DNA from: Halomonas sp. 1513 | GTDB lineage: Bacteria; Pseudomonadota; Gammaproteobacteria; Pseudomonadales; Halomonadaceae | NCBI GenBank assembly: GCA_001971685.1 | Contig: CP019326.1 | Span: forward strand, 2,480,001-2,544,000 | Direction: 5' to 3' | DNA: 64,000 nucleotides | Shown: in pieces, positions 26,965 through 35,517 of the stretch | Numbering within the stretch: position 1 is the stretch's first letter | Layout of the letters: each line of letters opens with the position of its first letter | Made by a program: the position numbers and the translations under genes | Notes under the pieces: model-generated | What the model was told of the DNA's origin: nothing | The model's database searches: none | What the model saw: the letters and a program-made list of their open reading frames with translations, nothing else

Positions 26965-27090
26965 TCAGGCGTCGCGCGCACGCCGCAGGCGCGGGCTGGC
27001 CACCTCGCCCGGGTCCATGCCGTTGGCGAAGATGATCGGGAAGATCGCCAGGCCGGCCATTAGCGCCACCACCTTATCGGCAGCCGCCAT
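26965..27090 (-). pseudogene. Remnant of a sodium:neurotransmitter-symporter (NSS) family gene
   Basis: A 41-residue open stretch reads MAAADKVVALMAGLAIFPII, then FANGMDP, then a basic end. The core DKVVALMAGLAIFPI-FANG-DP closely resembles one transmembrane segment found in the middle of bacterial NSS transporters, normally followed by GPGL. Here it jumps after DPGE straight to a basic tail (VASPRLRRARDA) and a stop, with a terminator just beyond. I read this as the product of a large internal deletion. Recognition is from memory of the family motif; the fragment is too short for certainty. Confidence 0.45.
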
Positions 27091-27148
27091 GCTGCAGGTG
27101 GTGCGGACAATTGAGCTGCGGTCGGGCAGATAGGCGTCGTAATATAAC

Positions 27149-27162
27149 GTTACTTTTGAAAC
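27149..27162. promoter_or_regulatory. MarR-type palindrome upstream of the marR-like gene
   Basis: GTTACTTTTGAAAC is an imperfect inverted repeat that, read on the other strand, is GTTTCAAAAGTAAC, close to the perfect site GTTTCAAATGAAAC before hmgA. The pair suggests that the MarR protein controls both its own gene and hmgA. Confidence 0.45.
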
Positions 27163-27327
27163 GATATGCCTCGTGGAGTGCCCCCGACAAGCGCTGATCA
27201 ACGGCGGCTTCCCCGACCGCACCAGAAAATCGTCACGAAAACCTGACACCTGCACCCGAGCACCATCCCACGCTCCCCTCGGTTACACTGGGCATGACCT
27301 CGACCGACACGACACAGGATCCTCGCC

Positions 27328-27798
27328 GTGAGCCACGCCCCCTCTTCGCCGCCGCCCGAGCTGCAGCTGGAGCAGTTTCTGCCCTATCGCCTGGCCCATC
27401 TCGCCGAGCGCATCAGCCAGTCGCTGGCCCAGATCTACGCCCGCGAGTTCGAACTCAGCATCGCCGAGTGGCGGATCCTGGCCTGGCTGCACCAGCGCCG
27501 CAGCCTAACCGCCAGCCAGATCTGCGAGCTCACCGACATGGACAAGGCGCGGGTCTCGCGGGCGGTCAAGTCGCTGGGCGAGCGCGAACTGCTGGCCCGC
27601 CAGCGCACCCGCCGCGACCAGCGCAGCATGCGCCTGAGCCTCACCGAGGCGGGTCAGGCGCTGATGGCCGAGGCGATCCCGCTGGCCCTGGCGTGGGAGG
27701 GCGAGCTGGTCGGCGCCCTCAGCGGCGCCGAATATCGCGACCTGTTCCGGCTGCTCAACAAGCTCGACGCGCGCCTGGATCAGCTGGTCGAGGCTTGA
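27328..27798 (+). CDS. MarR-family regulator of the homogentisate genes
   Basis: This 156-residue winged-helix protein is a MarR-family regulator. The recognisable order is the dimer helix QFLPYRLAHLAERISQSLAQ, the recognition region LTASQICELTDMDKARVSRAVKSL, and the wing RQRTRRDQRSMRLSLTEAG. The start is GTG at 27328. It lies 68 bases upstream of hmgA on the same strand. A perfect palindrome in that gap makes local control of hmgA-fah-maiA very likely. In pseudomonads the corresponding repressor (HmgR) is IclR-type, so this is a different regulator family doing the same job. The ligand is presumably homogentisate or a related aromatic acid, by inference. Confidence 0.88.
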   Translation: MSHAPSSPPPELQLEQFLPYRLAHLAERISQSLAQIYAREFELSIAEWRILAWLHQRRSLTASQICELTDMDKARVSRAVKSLGERELLARQRTRRDQRSMRLSLTEAGQALMAEAIPLALAWEGELVGALSGAEYRDLFRLLNKLDARLDQLVEA

Positions 27799-27825
27799 CC
27801 CGCCCAGGGCCTCCCGCTAGATTTA

Positions 27826-27839
27826 GTTTCAAATGAAAC
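27826..27839. promoter_or_regulatory. Perfect MarR-type operator upstream of hmgA
   Basis: GTTTCAAATGAAAC is a perfect 14-bp palindrome 28 bases before the hmgA ATG. It abuts TATAAG (27842-27847), a possible -10 element, so bound regulator would block the promoter. Confidence 0.65.
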
Positions 27840-27866
27840 AATATAAGTCTAGCCAGGAGATTCGCC

Positions 27867-29180
27867 ATGCCCTCCCAGCATGCCGTGCCGTCGTACCACA
27901 GCGGCTTTCGCAATCACGTCTCGAGCGAGGCGCTGCCCGGCGCCCTCCCCGAGGGCCAGAATTCGCCGCAGCGCTGCGCCTACGGGCTCTACGCCGAGCA
28001 GTTGACCGGCTCGGCCTTCACCGCGCCGCGCGGCCACAACCTGCGCAGCTGGCTGTACCGCATTCGCCCCTCGGTGGTGCAGAGCGCCTATCGCCCGCTC
28101 GACCATCCGCGCTGGGCGACCGCCCCCGACGCCTCGGCGCTGGCCGATCCCAACCAGATGCGCTGGGACCCGCTGCCGCTGCCCAGCGAGCCCACCGACT
28201 TCATCGACGGCCTGACCACCCTCGGCATCAACGGCGACGTCGCCGCACAGGCCGGCTGTGGCGTGCACGTCTATGCCTGCAACCGCAGCATGCAGCGCTT
28301 CTTCTACGACGCCGACGGTGAACTGCTGATCGTGCCGCAGCTCGGCGACCTGGTGGTGCGCACCGAGATGGGTGTGCTCGAGGTGGCCAGCGGTGAGATC
28401 GCGGTGATCCCCCGCGGCGTCAAGTGCCAGGTGCGGCTGGCCGAGGGCGTCGAGACGGCGCGCGGCTATGTGTGCGAGAACTACGGCGCGCCCTTCGAAC
28501 TGCCCGGGCTTGGCCCGATCGGCGCCAACGGCCTGGCCAACCCCCGCGACTTCCTGGCCCCGGCCGCCACCTATGAGGACGTGTCGGGCGAGTTCGAGCT
28601 GCTGGCGCGTTTCGCCGGCCGGCTGTGGGTGACCCGGCTCGACCACTCGCCGCTGGACGTGGTCGCCTGGCACGGCAACTACGCGCCCTACAAGTACGAC
28701 CTGGCCCACTTCAACACCATCAACACGGTGAGCTTCGACCACCCCGACCCGTCGATCTTCACCGTGCTGACCTCGCCCTCGGACACCGCGGGCATGGCCA
28801 ATCTCGATTTCGTGATCTTTCCGCCGCGCTGGATGGTGGCCGAGAACACCTTCCGCCCGCCCTACTTCCATCGCAACCTGATGAGCGAGTTCATGGGCCT
28901 GATCCACGGCGAGTATGACGCCAAGGCCGAGGGCTTCGTGCCCGGCGGTGCCAGCCTGCACAACTGCATGTCACCCCATGGCCCCGACGCCGAGACCTTC
29001 GACAAGGCCTCCAGCGCCGCCCTCGAGCCGCAATACCAAGGTGCCACCCTGGCCTTCATGTTCGAGAGCCGCTACCCGTTCCAGACCGTGCCCGGCGCCC
29101 GCGATGCCGACTTCCGCCAGCGCGACTACGTCGATGTCTGGTCGACGCTGCGCTCGCACTTCGACGCCGAGCGGCCCTGA
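27867..29180 (+). CDS. hmgA: Homogentisate 1,2-dioxygenase
   Basis: HmgA opens the ring of homogentisate with oxygen and Fe(II) to give maleylacetoacetate, the key step of tyrosine and phenylalanine breakdown. The 437-residue length is typical. Seen motifs are [20 protein letters not shown] at the start, [20 protein letters not shown] (~270-290), and the iron-site region [19 protein letters not shown] with the following [11 protein letters not shown], and the C-terminal [24 protein letters not shown] site precedes the ATG. It heads hmgA-fah-maiA, and its promoter carries the MarR-type palindrome. Confidence 0.97.
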   Translation: MPSQHAVPSYHSGFRNHVSSEALPGALPEGQNSPQRCAYGLYAEQLTGSAFTAPRGHNLRSWLYRIRPSVVQSAYRPLDHPRWATAPDASALADPNQMRWDPLPLPSEPTDFIDGLTTLGINGDVAAQAGCGVHVYACNRSMQRFFYDADGELLIVPQLGDLVVRTEMGVLEVASGEIAVIPRGVKCQVRLAEGVETARGYVCENYGAPFELPGLGPIGANGLANPRDFLAPAATYEDVSGEFELLARFAGRLWVTRLDHSPLDVVAWHGNYAPYKYDLAHFNTINTVSFDHPDPSIFTVLTSPSDTAGMANLDFVIFPPRWMVAENTFRPPYFHRNLMSEFMGLIHGEYDAKAEGFVPGGASLHNCMSPHGPDAETFDKASSAALEPQYQGATLAFMFESRYPFQTVPGARDADFRQRDYVDVWSTLRSHFDAERP

Positions 29181-29206
29181 CCCCTGACGACAAGGATTCC
29201 ACCACG

Positions 29207-30250
29207 ATGAAACTCGCCACTCTCAAGCTCGACCCCAAGCAGCAGCGCCGCGACGGCGAACTGGTGATCGTGTCCCGCGATCTGCGCCAGGCCGTCAGCG
29301 CCAGCGATATCGCCGACACCCTGCAGCAGGCCCTGGAGAGATGGGACGCCGTCAGCCCCCGCCTCGAGCAGCGCTACGCCGAGCTCAACGCCGGCAGCGC
29401 CATGGGCACCTTCGCCCTGGAGGCGAAGTCCCTGCATTCGCCGCTGCCGCGCAGCTACCACTGGGCCGACGGCTCGGCCTATCTCAACCACGTCAAGCTG
29501 GTCCGCCAGGCGCGCGGCGCCGAACTGCCGGAGAGCCTGTGGAACGACCCGCTGATGTACCAGGGCGGCGGCGACGCCTTCCTCGCCCCGCATGAAGACA
29601 TCGAAGCGGTCAGCGAAGAACACGGCATCGACTTCGAGGGCGAGATTGCGGTGATCACCGACGACGTGCCCATGGCGGTGACGCCGCAGCAAGTCGCCGG
29701 CCATATCAAGCTGATCATGCTGGTCAACGACGTCAGCCTGCGCGGGCTGATCCCCGGCGAGCTGGCCAAGGGCTTCGGCTTCTTCCAGGCCAAGCCAGCC
29801 TCGAGTTTCTCGCCGGTCTGTGTCACCCCCGACGAGTTGGGCGACGCCTGGCAGGACGGCCGCGTGCACCTGCCGCTGACGGTACACCTCAACGGCGAAA
29901 AATTCGGCGAACCCGAGGCCGGGCCCGACATGATCTTCGGCTTCCCGGAGCTGGTGGCCCACGCTGCCAAGACCCGCCACCTGGGCGCCGGGGCCATCGT
30001 CGGCTCGGGCACCGTGTCCAACCCCGACCCCGACGGCGGGCCGGGCAAGCCGATCAGTGAAGGCGGCGTGGGCTACAGCTGCCTGGCCGAGGTGCGCATG
30101 GTCGAGAAGATCCTGTTCGATGAGATCAAGACGCCCTTCATGCGCTTCGGCGACCGGGTGCGCATCGAGATGTTCGACCGCCAGGGCCACAGCATCTTCG
30201 GCGCCATCGACCAGCAGGTGGTGAAGTACCAGCCCCACAGCGGCCAATAG
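29207..30250 (+). CDS. Fumarylacetoacetate hydrolase family protein
   Basis: This 347-residue enzyme belongs to the fumarylacetoacetate hydrolase superfamily and most likely cleaves fumarylacetoacetate to fumarate and acetoacetate, the last step of tyrosine breakdown. It has the metal-binding acidic pattern EHGIDFEGEIAVITDD (~140-155), GHIKLIMLVNDVSLRGLIPG, the catalytic-region lysine in FGFFQAKPASSFSPV, and GSGTVSNPDPDGGPGKP. It is the shorter bacterial type rather than the ~420-residue eukaryote-like FAH. It lies between hmgA (26 bases) and maiA (15 bases), which makes the pathway role convincing. Confidence 0.92.
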   Translation: MKLATLKLDPKQQRRDGELVIVSRDLRQAVSASDIADTLQQALERWDAVSPRLEQRYAELNAGSAMGTFALEAKSLHSPLPRSYHWADGSAYLNHVKLVRQARGAELPESLWNDPLMYQGGGDAFLAPHEDIEAVSEEHGIDFEGEIAVITDDVPMAVTPQQVAGHIKLIMLVNDVSLRGLIPGELAKGFGFFQAKPASSFSPVCVTPDELGDAWQDGRVHLPLTVHLNGEKFGEPEAGPDMIFGFPELVAHAAKTRHLGAGAIVGSGTVSNPDPDGGPGKPISEGGVGYSCLAEVRMVEKILFDEIKTPFMRFGDRVRIEMFDRQGHSIFGAIDQQVVKYQPHSGQ

Positions 30251-30265
30251 GCGCAGGAGCCAGCC

Positions 30266-30910
30266 ATGACCACGCTATACGGTTACTACCGCTCCTCGGC
30301 GGCCTACCGGGTGCGCATCGTCCTCAACCTCAAGGGCCTGACCTACGACCAAGTGCCCGTAGACCTGGTGACCGGCGAGCAGCGCGGCGCGGCGCACCTC
30401 ACCCGCCAGCCCCAGGGGCTGGTGCCCAGCCTGGAGACCGATGACGGGGTCCAACTGACTCAGTCGCTGGCGATCTGCGAGTACCTCAATGAGTGCCACC
30501 CCACCCCGCCGCTGCTGCCGGCGGACCCCGCCGGGCGGGCGCGGGTGCGCGCCCTGTCGCAGCTGATCGCCTGCGAGATGCATCCGCTCAACAACCTGCG
30601 CGTGCTCAGGTACCTGGTGGATGAGCTGGGCGCCAGCGACGACGCCAAGCTGACCTGGTACCGCCACTGGATCGCCGCGGGCTTCAGCGCGCTGGAAGCC
30701 CAGCTCTCCCGCGCGGCGGGGGGCGGTGACTTCTGCCACGGCGACTCGCCGACGCTGGCCGATATCTGTCTGGTGCCCCAGGTGTTCAACGCCGAACGCT
30801 TCGACTGCGACCTCGGCGACTACCCGCGCATCAGGCAGATCGTCGCCCACTGCCGTGCCCTGCCAGCCTTTGCCCAGGCCGCGCCGGCGGCGCAGCCCGA
30901 CGCACGCTAA
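30266..30910 (+). CDS. maiA: Maleylacetoacetate isomerase (zeta-class GST)
   Basis: This 214-residue protein is a zeta-class glutathione transferase that isomerises maleylacetoacetate to fumarylacetoacetate using glutathione. The zeta signature YYRSSAAYRVRIVLNLKGL occurs at residues ~6-24, with NPQG-like RQPQGLVPSLETDDG, the SLAICEYLNECHP segment and a helical C-terminal domain with FCHGDSPTLADICLVPQVFNA. A ribosome site (GCAGGAGCC) precedes the ATG. It completes the hmgA operon; a long hairpin follows. Confidence 0.95.
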   Translation: MTTLYGYYRSSAAYRVRIVLNLKGLTYDQVPVDLVTGEQRGAAHLTRQPQGLVPSLETDDGVQLTQSLAICEYLNECHPTPPLLPADPAGRARVRALSQLIACEMHPLNNLRVLRYLVDELGASDDAKLTWYRHWIAAGFSALEAQLSRAAGGGDFCHGDSPTLADICLVPQVFNAERFDCDLGDYPRIRQIVAHCRALPAFAQAAPAAQPDAR

Positions 30911-30932
30911 TACTCCCACCCACGTCACGATG

Positions 30933-30959
30933 CGGCGCCGTGCGAGACGCACGGCGCCG
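30933..30959. terminator. Bidirectional hairpin after maiA
   Basis: A perfect 12-bp stem (CGGCGCCGTGCG/CGCACGGCGCCG) with a three-base loop lies between convergent maiA and the tctAB fusion gene. The T content downstream is modest (GCTTCTC). Confidence 0.75.
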
Positions 30960-31004
30960 GCTTCTCACCCCACGCTCATGCCATCCCCTCGCACCAGCAC
31001 GCCA

Positions 31005-32981
31005 TTAGCGGAACCATAGCGCATCGAGGAGCCCCGTCGGGTAAGTGAGACTCATGAAATGAGCCATCGCCATCAGGAAAACCCCCGCGCCCGCTGCCAG
31101 TAGCACGGCAGTCCATGGCTTGGCCCTGGCAATGAACAGCAGGAAACCCAGACAAAACAGTATCGCCGAGGACACCAGACCGAGGCTTAGAATCATGCCC
31201 ACGAGAGCGAAGAACCCTAGTATCCAGAGCATCTCTTCACGCAGCGGCAACCATGTCCAACCGGCACCGGCGAGCGTTAGCCTGACCGCCTCGGCCGCCA
31301 TGGAGGCCAGGATGATCGTCATGGCCAGCAAGGGGAACACACTGCCCAGCAGGGACATCCCGCGCGTTTCGTACCAGGTCAACAGCGACAGTGCGAGCAG
31401 GCCAACGAACAACAGGATATCGATGTTGCTGAGGCGAAGCTTGCCTCCCTCCTGAGTCTCCGAAGCCCCCGCCCCATCACGCTTGAACTGCGAGCTGGAC
31501 TGATTGGCCTGCGCACGCTTACGGCGGAAGCGCTGCAACAACGGCAGCAACAGCGAGACGGCAATCATGGTAGCAATGATGCCCACACCGGGCCGGGCAA
31601 AAGCGCTGCTACCCTGGAACTGTACGGCTTGATAGAAATACGTTTCAGCGCCGGCAGCGAGTACGAAGCCGATAAGAAAGGCAGGACGCGACCAGCCAGC
31701 GCGCTTCATTAGCACACCCAGCAGACCGACCAGGCCAAGCGCTATCAGGTCGCCAGTGGAGCGTGTCGCTTGATAGGCCGCAAACAGGATCAGCGTGGTG
31801 ATCAAGGGCGCCAGAATGACAAAGCGCACCCGGGTCAGGCTGGCAACTGGCCCTGCCAACCCGATACAAAGCGCCGCACCGAGAATATTGGCTAATGCCA
31901 GCGACCAGATGATCGTATACGTCAGATCGAGGTGCGTTTCTATCATGCCGACACCCGGCTGCAGGCCCAGCAGCAAGAGCCCGCCTAGAAACACGGCGGC
32001 TGTTCCTGACCCGGGAATACCGAATAGCAGGGTAGGCACCATGGCACCACAGGCGGTGGCGTTGTTGGCCGACTCGGGCGCAATCACACCGCGAATGTCG
32101 CCTTTACCAAACTGCGACGTGTCCTTGGCACTCTGCACGGCATGACCGTAGGTCAGCCAGTCCACTACCGAACCGGCCAGACCGGGAATGGTGCCGATCA
32201 GGCTCCCCGCCCCGGCGCAACGCATCACCAGGCCGCGCTCTCTTGCAACGTCCCCGAAACCCTGTCGCCATCCCTTGCCGAGCGCGTAGGTCTGATTGGC
32301 AATGGCACCGCGCCCCTTCAGCAGGTCGATGATCTCAGGCAGCGCAAAGATGCCCAGGCCAACGACGACGAGGGGTAGGCCATCGTAGAGATAGTCGATA
32401 TCGAGGTTGAGCCTGAATTCACCCGTGGCCGGCGCCATGCCGATACCGCCTACCAGCAGTCCCAGGCCGCAGGCCGCCAAGCCCTTGAACATGTCGCCCC
32501 CCGAAAGGACGGCCACCATGGATAGTCCCAACAGCGTCAACATGAATAGCTCTGAGGACGAGAAAGAGAGCACCACCGGCCGTGCCACGACGATGAACAG
32601 GGTAAGAATGATGGCGCCTATCAGGCCGCCGATCATCGACGAGAGAAAGGCACTCGACAGGGCACGTGCCGCCTGGCCCTGCTTGGCGAGGCTGAACCCA
32701 TCCAGCACGGTGGCTTGCGACGCACTCGAGCCGGGAATACCCAACAGCACCGATGCAAAGGTGTCGCCGGTCGGAATGACCGCCACCAGCCCCATCAGCA
32801 TTCCCAGCGCAATCGTGGGCTCCATACCATAGAGAAAGGGCAGCAGTATCGACATGCCGGCGATGCCGCCTAGCCCGGGAATGATGCCTACGATTAGCCC
32901 GATGGAAACGCCAAGCATCATGTAGAGCAGATGAGGCAAGGTAAAGACTTGCCCTAAGCTGGAGAGCAGTACATCAAACAT
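31005..32981 (-). CDS. Fused TctA-TctB membrane subunit of a second tripartite tricarboxylate transporter
   Basis: This 658-residue membrane protein joins the large and small subunits of a TTT transporter. Residues 1 to ~490 are TctA, with IGLIVGIIPGLGGIAGMSIL, TGDTFASVLLGIPGSSASQA, GVIAPESANNATACGAMVPT and LFGIPGSGTAAVFLGG. A hydrophilic basic linker (RFRRKRAQANQSSSQFKRDG) follows. The last ~130 residues (from IDILLFVGLLALSLLTWYET) form four membrane segments like TctB. Separate subunits are the norm, as in tctCBA at 20-23 kb in this same window. It follows the cognate TctC and a PrpF/GalD-like isomerase gene in one operon. Confidence 0.92.
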   Translation of the reverse strand: MFDVLLSSLGQVFTLPHLLYMMLGVSIGLIVGIIPGLGGIAGMSILLPFLYGMEPTIALGMLMGLVAVIPTGDTFASVLLGIPGSSASQATVLDGFSLAKQGQAARALSSAFLSSMIGGLIGAIILTLFIVVARPVVLSFSSSELFMLTLLGLSMVAVLSGGDMFKGLAACGLGLLVGGIGMAPATGEFRLNLDIDYLYDGLPLVVVGLGIFALPEIIDLLKGRGAIANQTYALGKGWRQGFGDVARERGLVMRCAGAGSLIGTIPGLAGSVVDWLTYGHAVQSAKDTSQFGKGDIRGVIAPESANNATACGAMVPTLLFGIPGSGTAAVFLGGLLLLGLQPGVGMIETHLDLTYTIIWSLALANILGAALCIGLAGPVASLTRVRFVILAPLITTLILFAAYQATRSTGDLIALGLVGLLGVLMKRAGWSRPAFLIGFVLAAGAETYFYQAVQFQGSSAFARPGVGIIATMIAVSLLLPLLQRFRRKRAQANQSSSQFKRDGAGASETQEGGKLRLSNIDILLFVGLLALSLLTWYETRGMSLLGSVFPLLAMTIILASMAAEAVRLTLAGAGWTWLPLREEMLWILGFFALVGMILSLGLVSSAILFCLGFLLFIARAKPWTAVLLAAGAGVFLMAMAHFMSLTYPTGLLDALWFR

Positions 32982-33018
32982 AGGAAAAATCTCGTTGTAA
33001 ATGGCAGCCTCCCGGGCT

Positions 33019-33034
33019 GCCCGCCAAGGCGGGC
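33019..33034 (-). promoter_or_regulatory. Intercistronic hairpin between the second tctC and tctAB
   Basis: A perfect 7-bp GC stem (GCCCGCC/GGCGGGC) with a two-base centre lies in the 74-base gap. As in tctCBA, it probably raises the amount of binding protein relative to membrane subunit. Confidence 0.5.
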
Positions 33035-33055
33035 AACCCGATGCTCAGGTGCACC

Positions 33056-34168
33056 TTAGATCGAGGCACCGAAGCGGCTATCGAGCCAATCGGACAACCA
33101 TTCACGAGTGCTCTCATCGAGGGTCATCACATCGCTGAGATGACGCTCTGCCACGTCTCCACTTACCAGACTGTAGGGTCCCAGCTGGGCCTCGGACTCC
33201 TCCAGAAAGCGCTCGTCCCCGATGAATGCGTTGACAGCATTGCGGTACTCGTCGATGACGCCCTGAGGCGTATCGGCAGGCAGCATGATCAGCTTTTGCA
33301 GCGCAAAGCCGGCGGCAAAGAACTGACGAAATGCCTCGTAGGCCGGCCCCTCGGGGTCGACGCCGTGCTGTTCTACATAGATTTCACTGAAGGTAGGCAG
33401 ATCGGGGAACGCCGGGTCGCGGACCAGCTCCCCCTCATCATTCAACATGCCCAGCGAGAACAGGGGTATCGCATCCCCCGCCTCCACCAGGGGCTCGACG
33501 CTGCTGAAATACGCGGAGGTGGTCTGAAAATCGATCTTGGCCTCTCCACGCTCGAAGGCTAGGCGCCCTTCGCCACGGCTGCGCATGCCAAATACCGCCG
33601 TCACATCCATCTCCAGCATATCCAGCGCCATCAGTACAGGCATCTCCAGACCAGTGGGCGTTTGCGCGGCAAACTTCACGGGGGTTTCGAGAAGTGCTGC
33701 CATGACGGCATCCTTGTCTTCGCCCAGTTCGCTACTGGCATAGACCACTCCACCGGTAGGCGAGGCCAGCACCGGCACCCAGTCGGCGTAATCGTAGCGA
33801 ACGCGGTCCTCGTTCAACATCGCCGGGAATTGCGTCGAGGCCGAAGTGGCAAGGATATGGCTGCCGTCACTGCTGGCCCGCCTGGCAAACACATTGGCCC
33901 CATTGATCGAGCCGCCGCCAGGCACATTATCGATCATGATAGTGGGTTCACTATCCAGGTATTCAGTAAGCCATGGCGCAAGGAACCGGGCCCATACATC
34001 GGTACCGCCACCCACGCCAAAGGGCACGGTGAAGGTGACATTGCTCGGCACATTGCCATCGGCGTGGGCGTAGCCGCCAAGTAACAGTGCAGCGCTCAGG
34101 ACGCCGGCTTTTATGAACTTACCAGCTCCGGGGGTCGAGCCGACTTCGTTGTGGTGAAACAGTTTCAT
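33056..34168 (-). CDS. Tripartite tricarboxylate transporter substrate-binding protein (second locus)
   Basis: This is a TctC/Bug-family periplasmic binding protein of 370 residues. The signal peptide is preceded by an extended basic N-terminus (FHHNEVGSTPGAGKF), then IKAGVLSAALLLGGYAHA. The mature fold begins VTFTVPFGVGGGTDVWARFL, with MIDNVPGGGSINGANVFARR in the ligand pocket. It differs from typical Bug proteins by a longer C-terminal half with many acidic residues, consistent with a halotolerant host. It should deliver a carboxylate to the TctAB fusion. The adjacent PrpF/GalD-like gene hints at a substrate that feeds an oxo-tricarboxylate route. Confidence 0.9.
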   Translation of the reverse strand: MKLFHHNEVGSTPGAGKFIKAGVLSAALLLGGYAHADGNVPSNVTFTVPFGVGGGTDVWARFLAPWLTEYLDSEPTIMIDNVPGGGSINGANVFARRASSDGSHILATSASTQFPAMLNEDRVRYDYADWVPVLASPTGGVVYASSELGEDKDAVMAALLETPVKFAAQTPTGLEMPVLMALDMLEMDVTAVFGMRSRGEGRLAFERGEAKIDFQTTSAYFSSVEPLVEAGDAIPLFSLGMLNDEGELVRDPAFPDLPTFSEIYVEQHGVDPEGPAYEAFRQFFAAGFALQKLIMLPADTPQGVIDEYRNAVNAFIGDERFLEESEAQLGPYSLVSGDVAERHLSDVMTLDESTREWLSDWLDSRFGASI

Positions 34169-34267
34169 GGCGTTACTCCTTTCTACTTATAGGATATAGG
34201 CGTTACTGGACTTACCATCCACGCGCCAAGGCGCCTGCCATTCGAGGCCGACAAGGCCTCTACAAGG

Positions 34268-35377
34268 TCAAACGCATGCACTCAGCGGTGGATAGAAGAT
34301 GTCTCCACTCATGATCTTGCGCGCTGTTCTTATCATCGACACACGCGATACATCGTGGCTTCCGCCACTACCGTGGGACACGTCGAGCTCCATGACACCG
34401 AGGGGGTGCTCGATACTCACACTTTGCAGAAGATCGCCCGGTTCAAGATGACCGGCCTTGACTGCCATCCGGTTGGCCAGCGTTCCCTCGACGCTTATGG
34501 CACTTGCCAGCGCTATCGCGCCGGTCACGGCTATCGATTTATGGCAGCTATGCGGAACGAAGTAGCGGGCGCGCAGCGTATATTCCGAGTGATCAGAGCA
34601 GGAGATGATGATTGGCTTGGGCAGAACGCTATGCGTCACATCTCCCATGCCCATGCGCCGCCCCGCCTTGCATCGAATCGCCTCCAGGCGGTCCAGCATG
34701 TCACGGTTGGCATCCAGACGATCGGCCGTTTCACTACCCTGGATGCCCAGTGAGCTTGCTGCTATAAGCACTACGGGAGTTGCCGCATCGATACAGCTCA
34801 CCTCGACGCCATCAATCACATCGACGGGACTGCCAGTAGGTAACAAGTAGCCAGTCTTGGCGCCAACCACATCCAGAAAGCTCATGCGTATACCCGCGGC
34901 ACTCCCGGGTACGCCACTAATGGATATATCGCCCTCGTAGCAGACCTGCTTCTTCGGTGTGGGAACCTGGCATTCGATGAAACGCTGCGTATTGAGATTG
35001 CGCACACGCACGCTGGTGATGCCATCCTTTGCCTCGACCAAGCCGGTTTCAATGGCGTACGGGCCAACTGCAGAGAGCATATTGCCGCAGTTCGGATTGA
35101 AATCGACATATCGCTTCATCACGTCGACCTGGGCGAACAGATAGTCTACGTCGGCATCGGGATGCAAAGATCGCTCGACAATGGCCACCTTGCTGGTCAA
35201 TGGATTCCCGCCACCGATACCGTCGATCTGCAGCAGGTGACCCGAGCCCATAAGTCCCAGAAGCAAATCGGCTCTGGCTGCTTCTGACTCGGGCAAATCT
35301 CTCATTCTCAAGAAGGGCCCCCTGGAGGTACCGCCTCTCATGATGAGGCAGGGAATGCTATTGCTCATATGGGTCAT
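34268..35377 (-). CDS. PrpF/GalD-family isomerase (4-oxalomesaconate tautomerase-like)
   Basis: This 369-residue protein belongs to the PrpF family, which contains aconitate isomerases and 4-oxalomesaconate tautomerase (GalD). Seen family segments are MRGGTSRGPFLRMRDLP near the N-terminus, LLQIDGIGGGNPLTSKVAIV, VDFNPNCGNMLSAVGPYAIE (with the active-site cysteine), and the second-half equivalent FVPHSCHKSIAVTGAIALAS. These proteins have a diaminopimelate-epimerase-like double fold with two catalytic Cys. It is the first gene of an operon with tctC and tctAB and is divergent from a LysR gene. The exact substrate is open: 4-oxalomesaconate, aconitate isomers or a related unsaturated tricarboxylate. 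Confidence 0.85.
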   Translation of the reverse strand: MTHMSNSIPCLIMRGGTSRGPFLRMRDLPESEAARADLLLGLMGSGHLLQIDGIGGGNPLTSKVAIVERSLHPDADVDYLFAQVDVMKRYVDFNPNCGNMLSAVGPYAIETGLVEAKDGITSVRVRNLNTQRFIECQVPTPKKQVCYEGDISISGVPGSAAGIRMSFLDVVGAKTGYLLPTGSPVDVIDGVEVSCIDAATPVVLIAASSLGIQGSETADRLDANRDMLDRLEAIRCKAGRRMGMGDVTHSVLPKPIIISCSDHSEYTLRARYFVPHSCHKSIAVTGAIALASAISVEGTLANRMAVKAGHLEPGDLLQSVSIEHPLGVMELDVSHGSGGSHDVSRVSMIRTARKIMSGDIFYPPLSACV

Positions 35378-35464
35378 TTCTCAGCTCATTTTGACGTTGT
35401 ATGAGCTTGTCACCCAGTCTTTGATGTCTCAAATGCAAATATAAGTGTCATTTATGGCGATACA

Positions 35465-35476
35465 CACATTAATGTG
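35465..35476. promoter_or_regulatory. Palindrome in the divergent promoter region
   Basis: CACATTAATGTG is a perfect 12-bp palindrome in the 140-base AT-rich region between the PrpF-like and LysR genes. Its ATTAAT centre fits the dyadic T-N11-A style of LysR sites, so it is a plausible operator of the divergent regulator. Confidence 0.4.
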
Positions 35477-35517
35477 CTAGCGTTATTAGTTGAAAACAAT
35501 GATGCAAGAGATATGCG

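Larger units (their letters stand above)
26836..27327. other. Intergenic stretch between cobA and the MarR gene (492 bases)
   Basis: No intact gene is visible. It contains an AT-rich cobA promoter region (26836-26875), an inverted-repeat terminator (26913-26944), a short symporter-like remnant (26965-27090), and a MarR-type palindrome (27149-27162). The remaining ~160 bases before the MarR GTG start hold nothing I recognise. Confidence 0.7.

Noticed and set aside
27833..28321. Open frame overlapping the start of hmgA in another frame
   Set aside because: Arg/Ala/Pro-rich composition with no family resemblance; hmgA is certain here.
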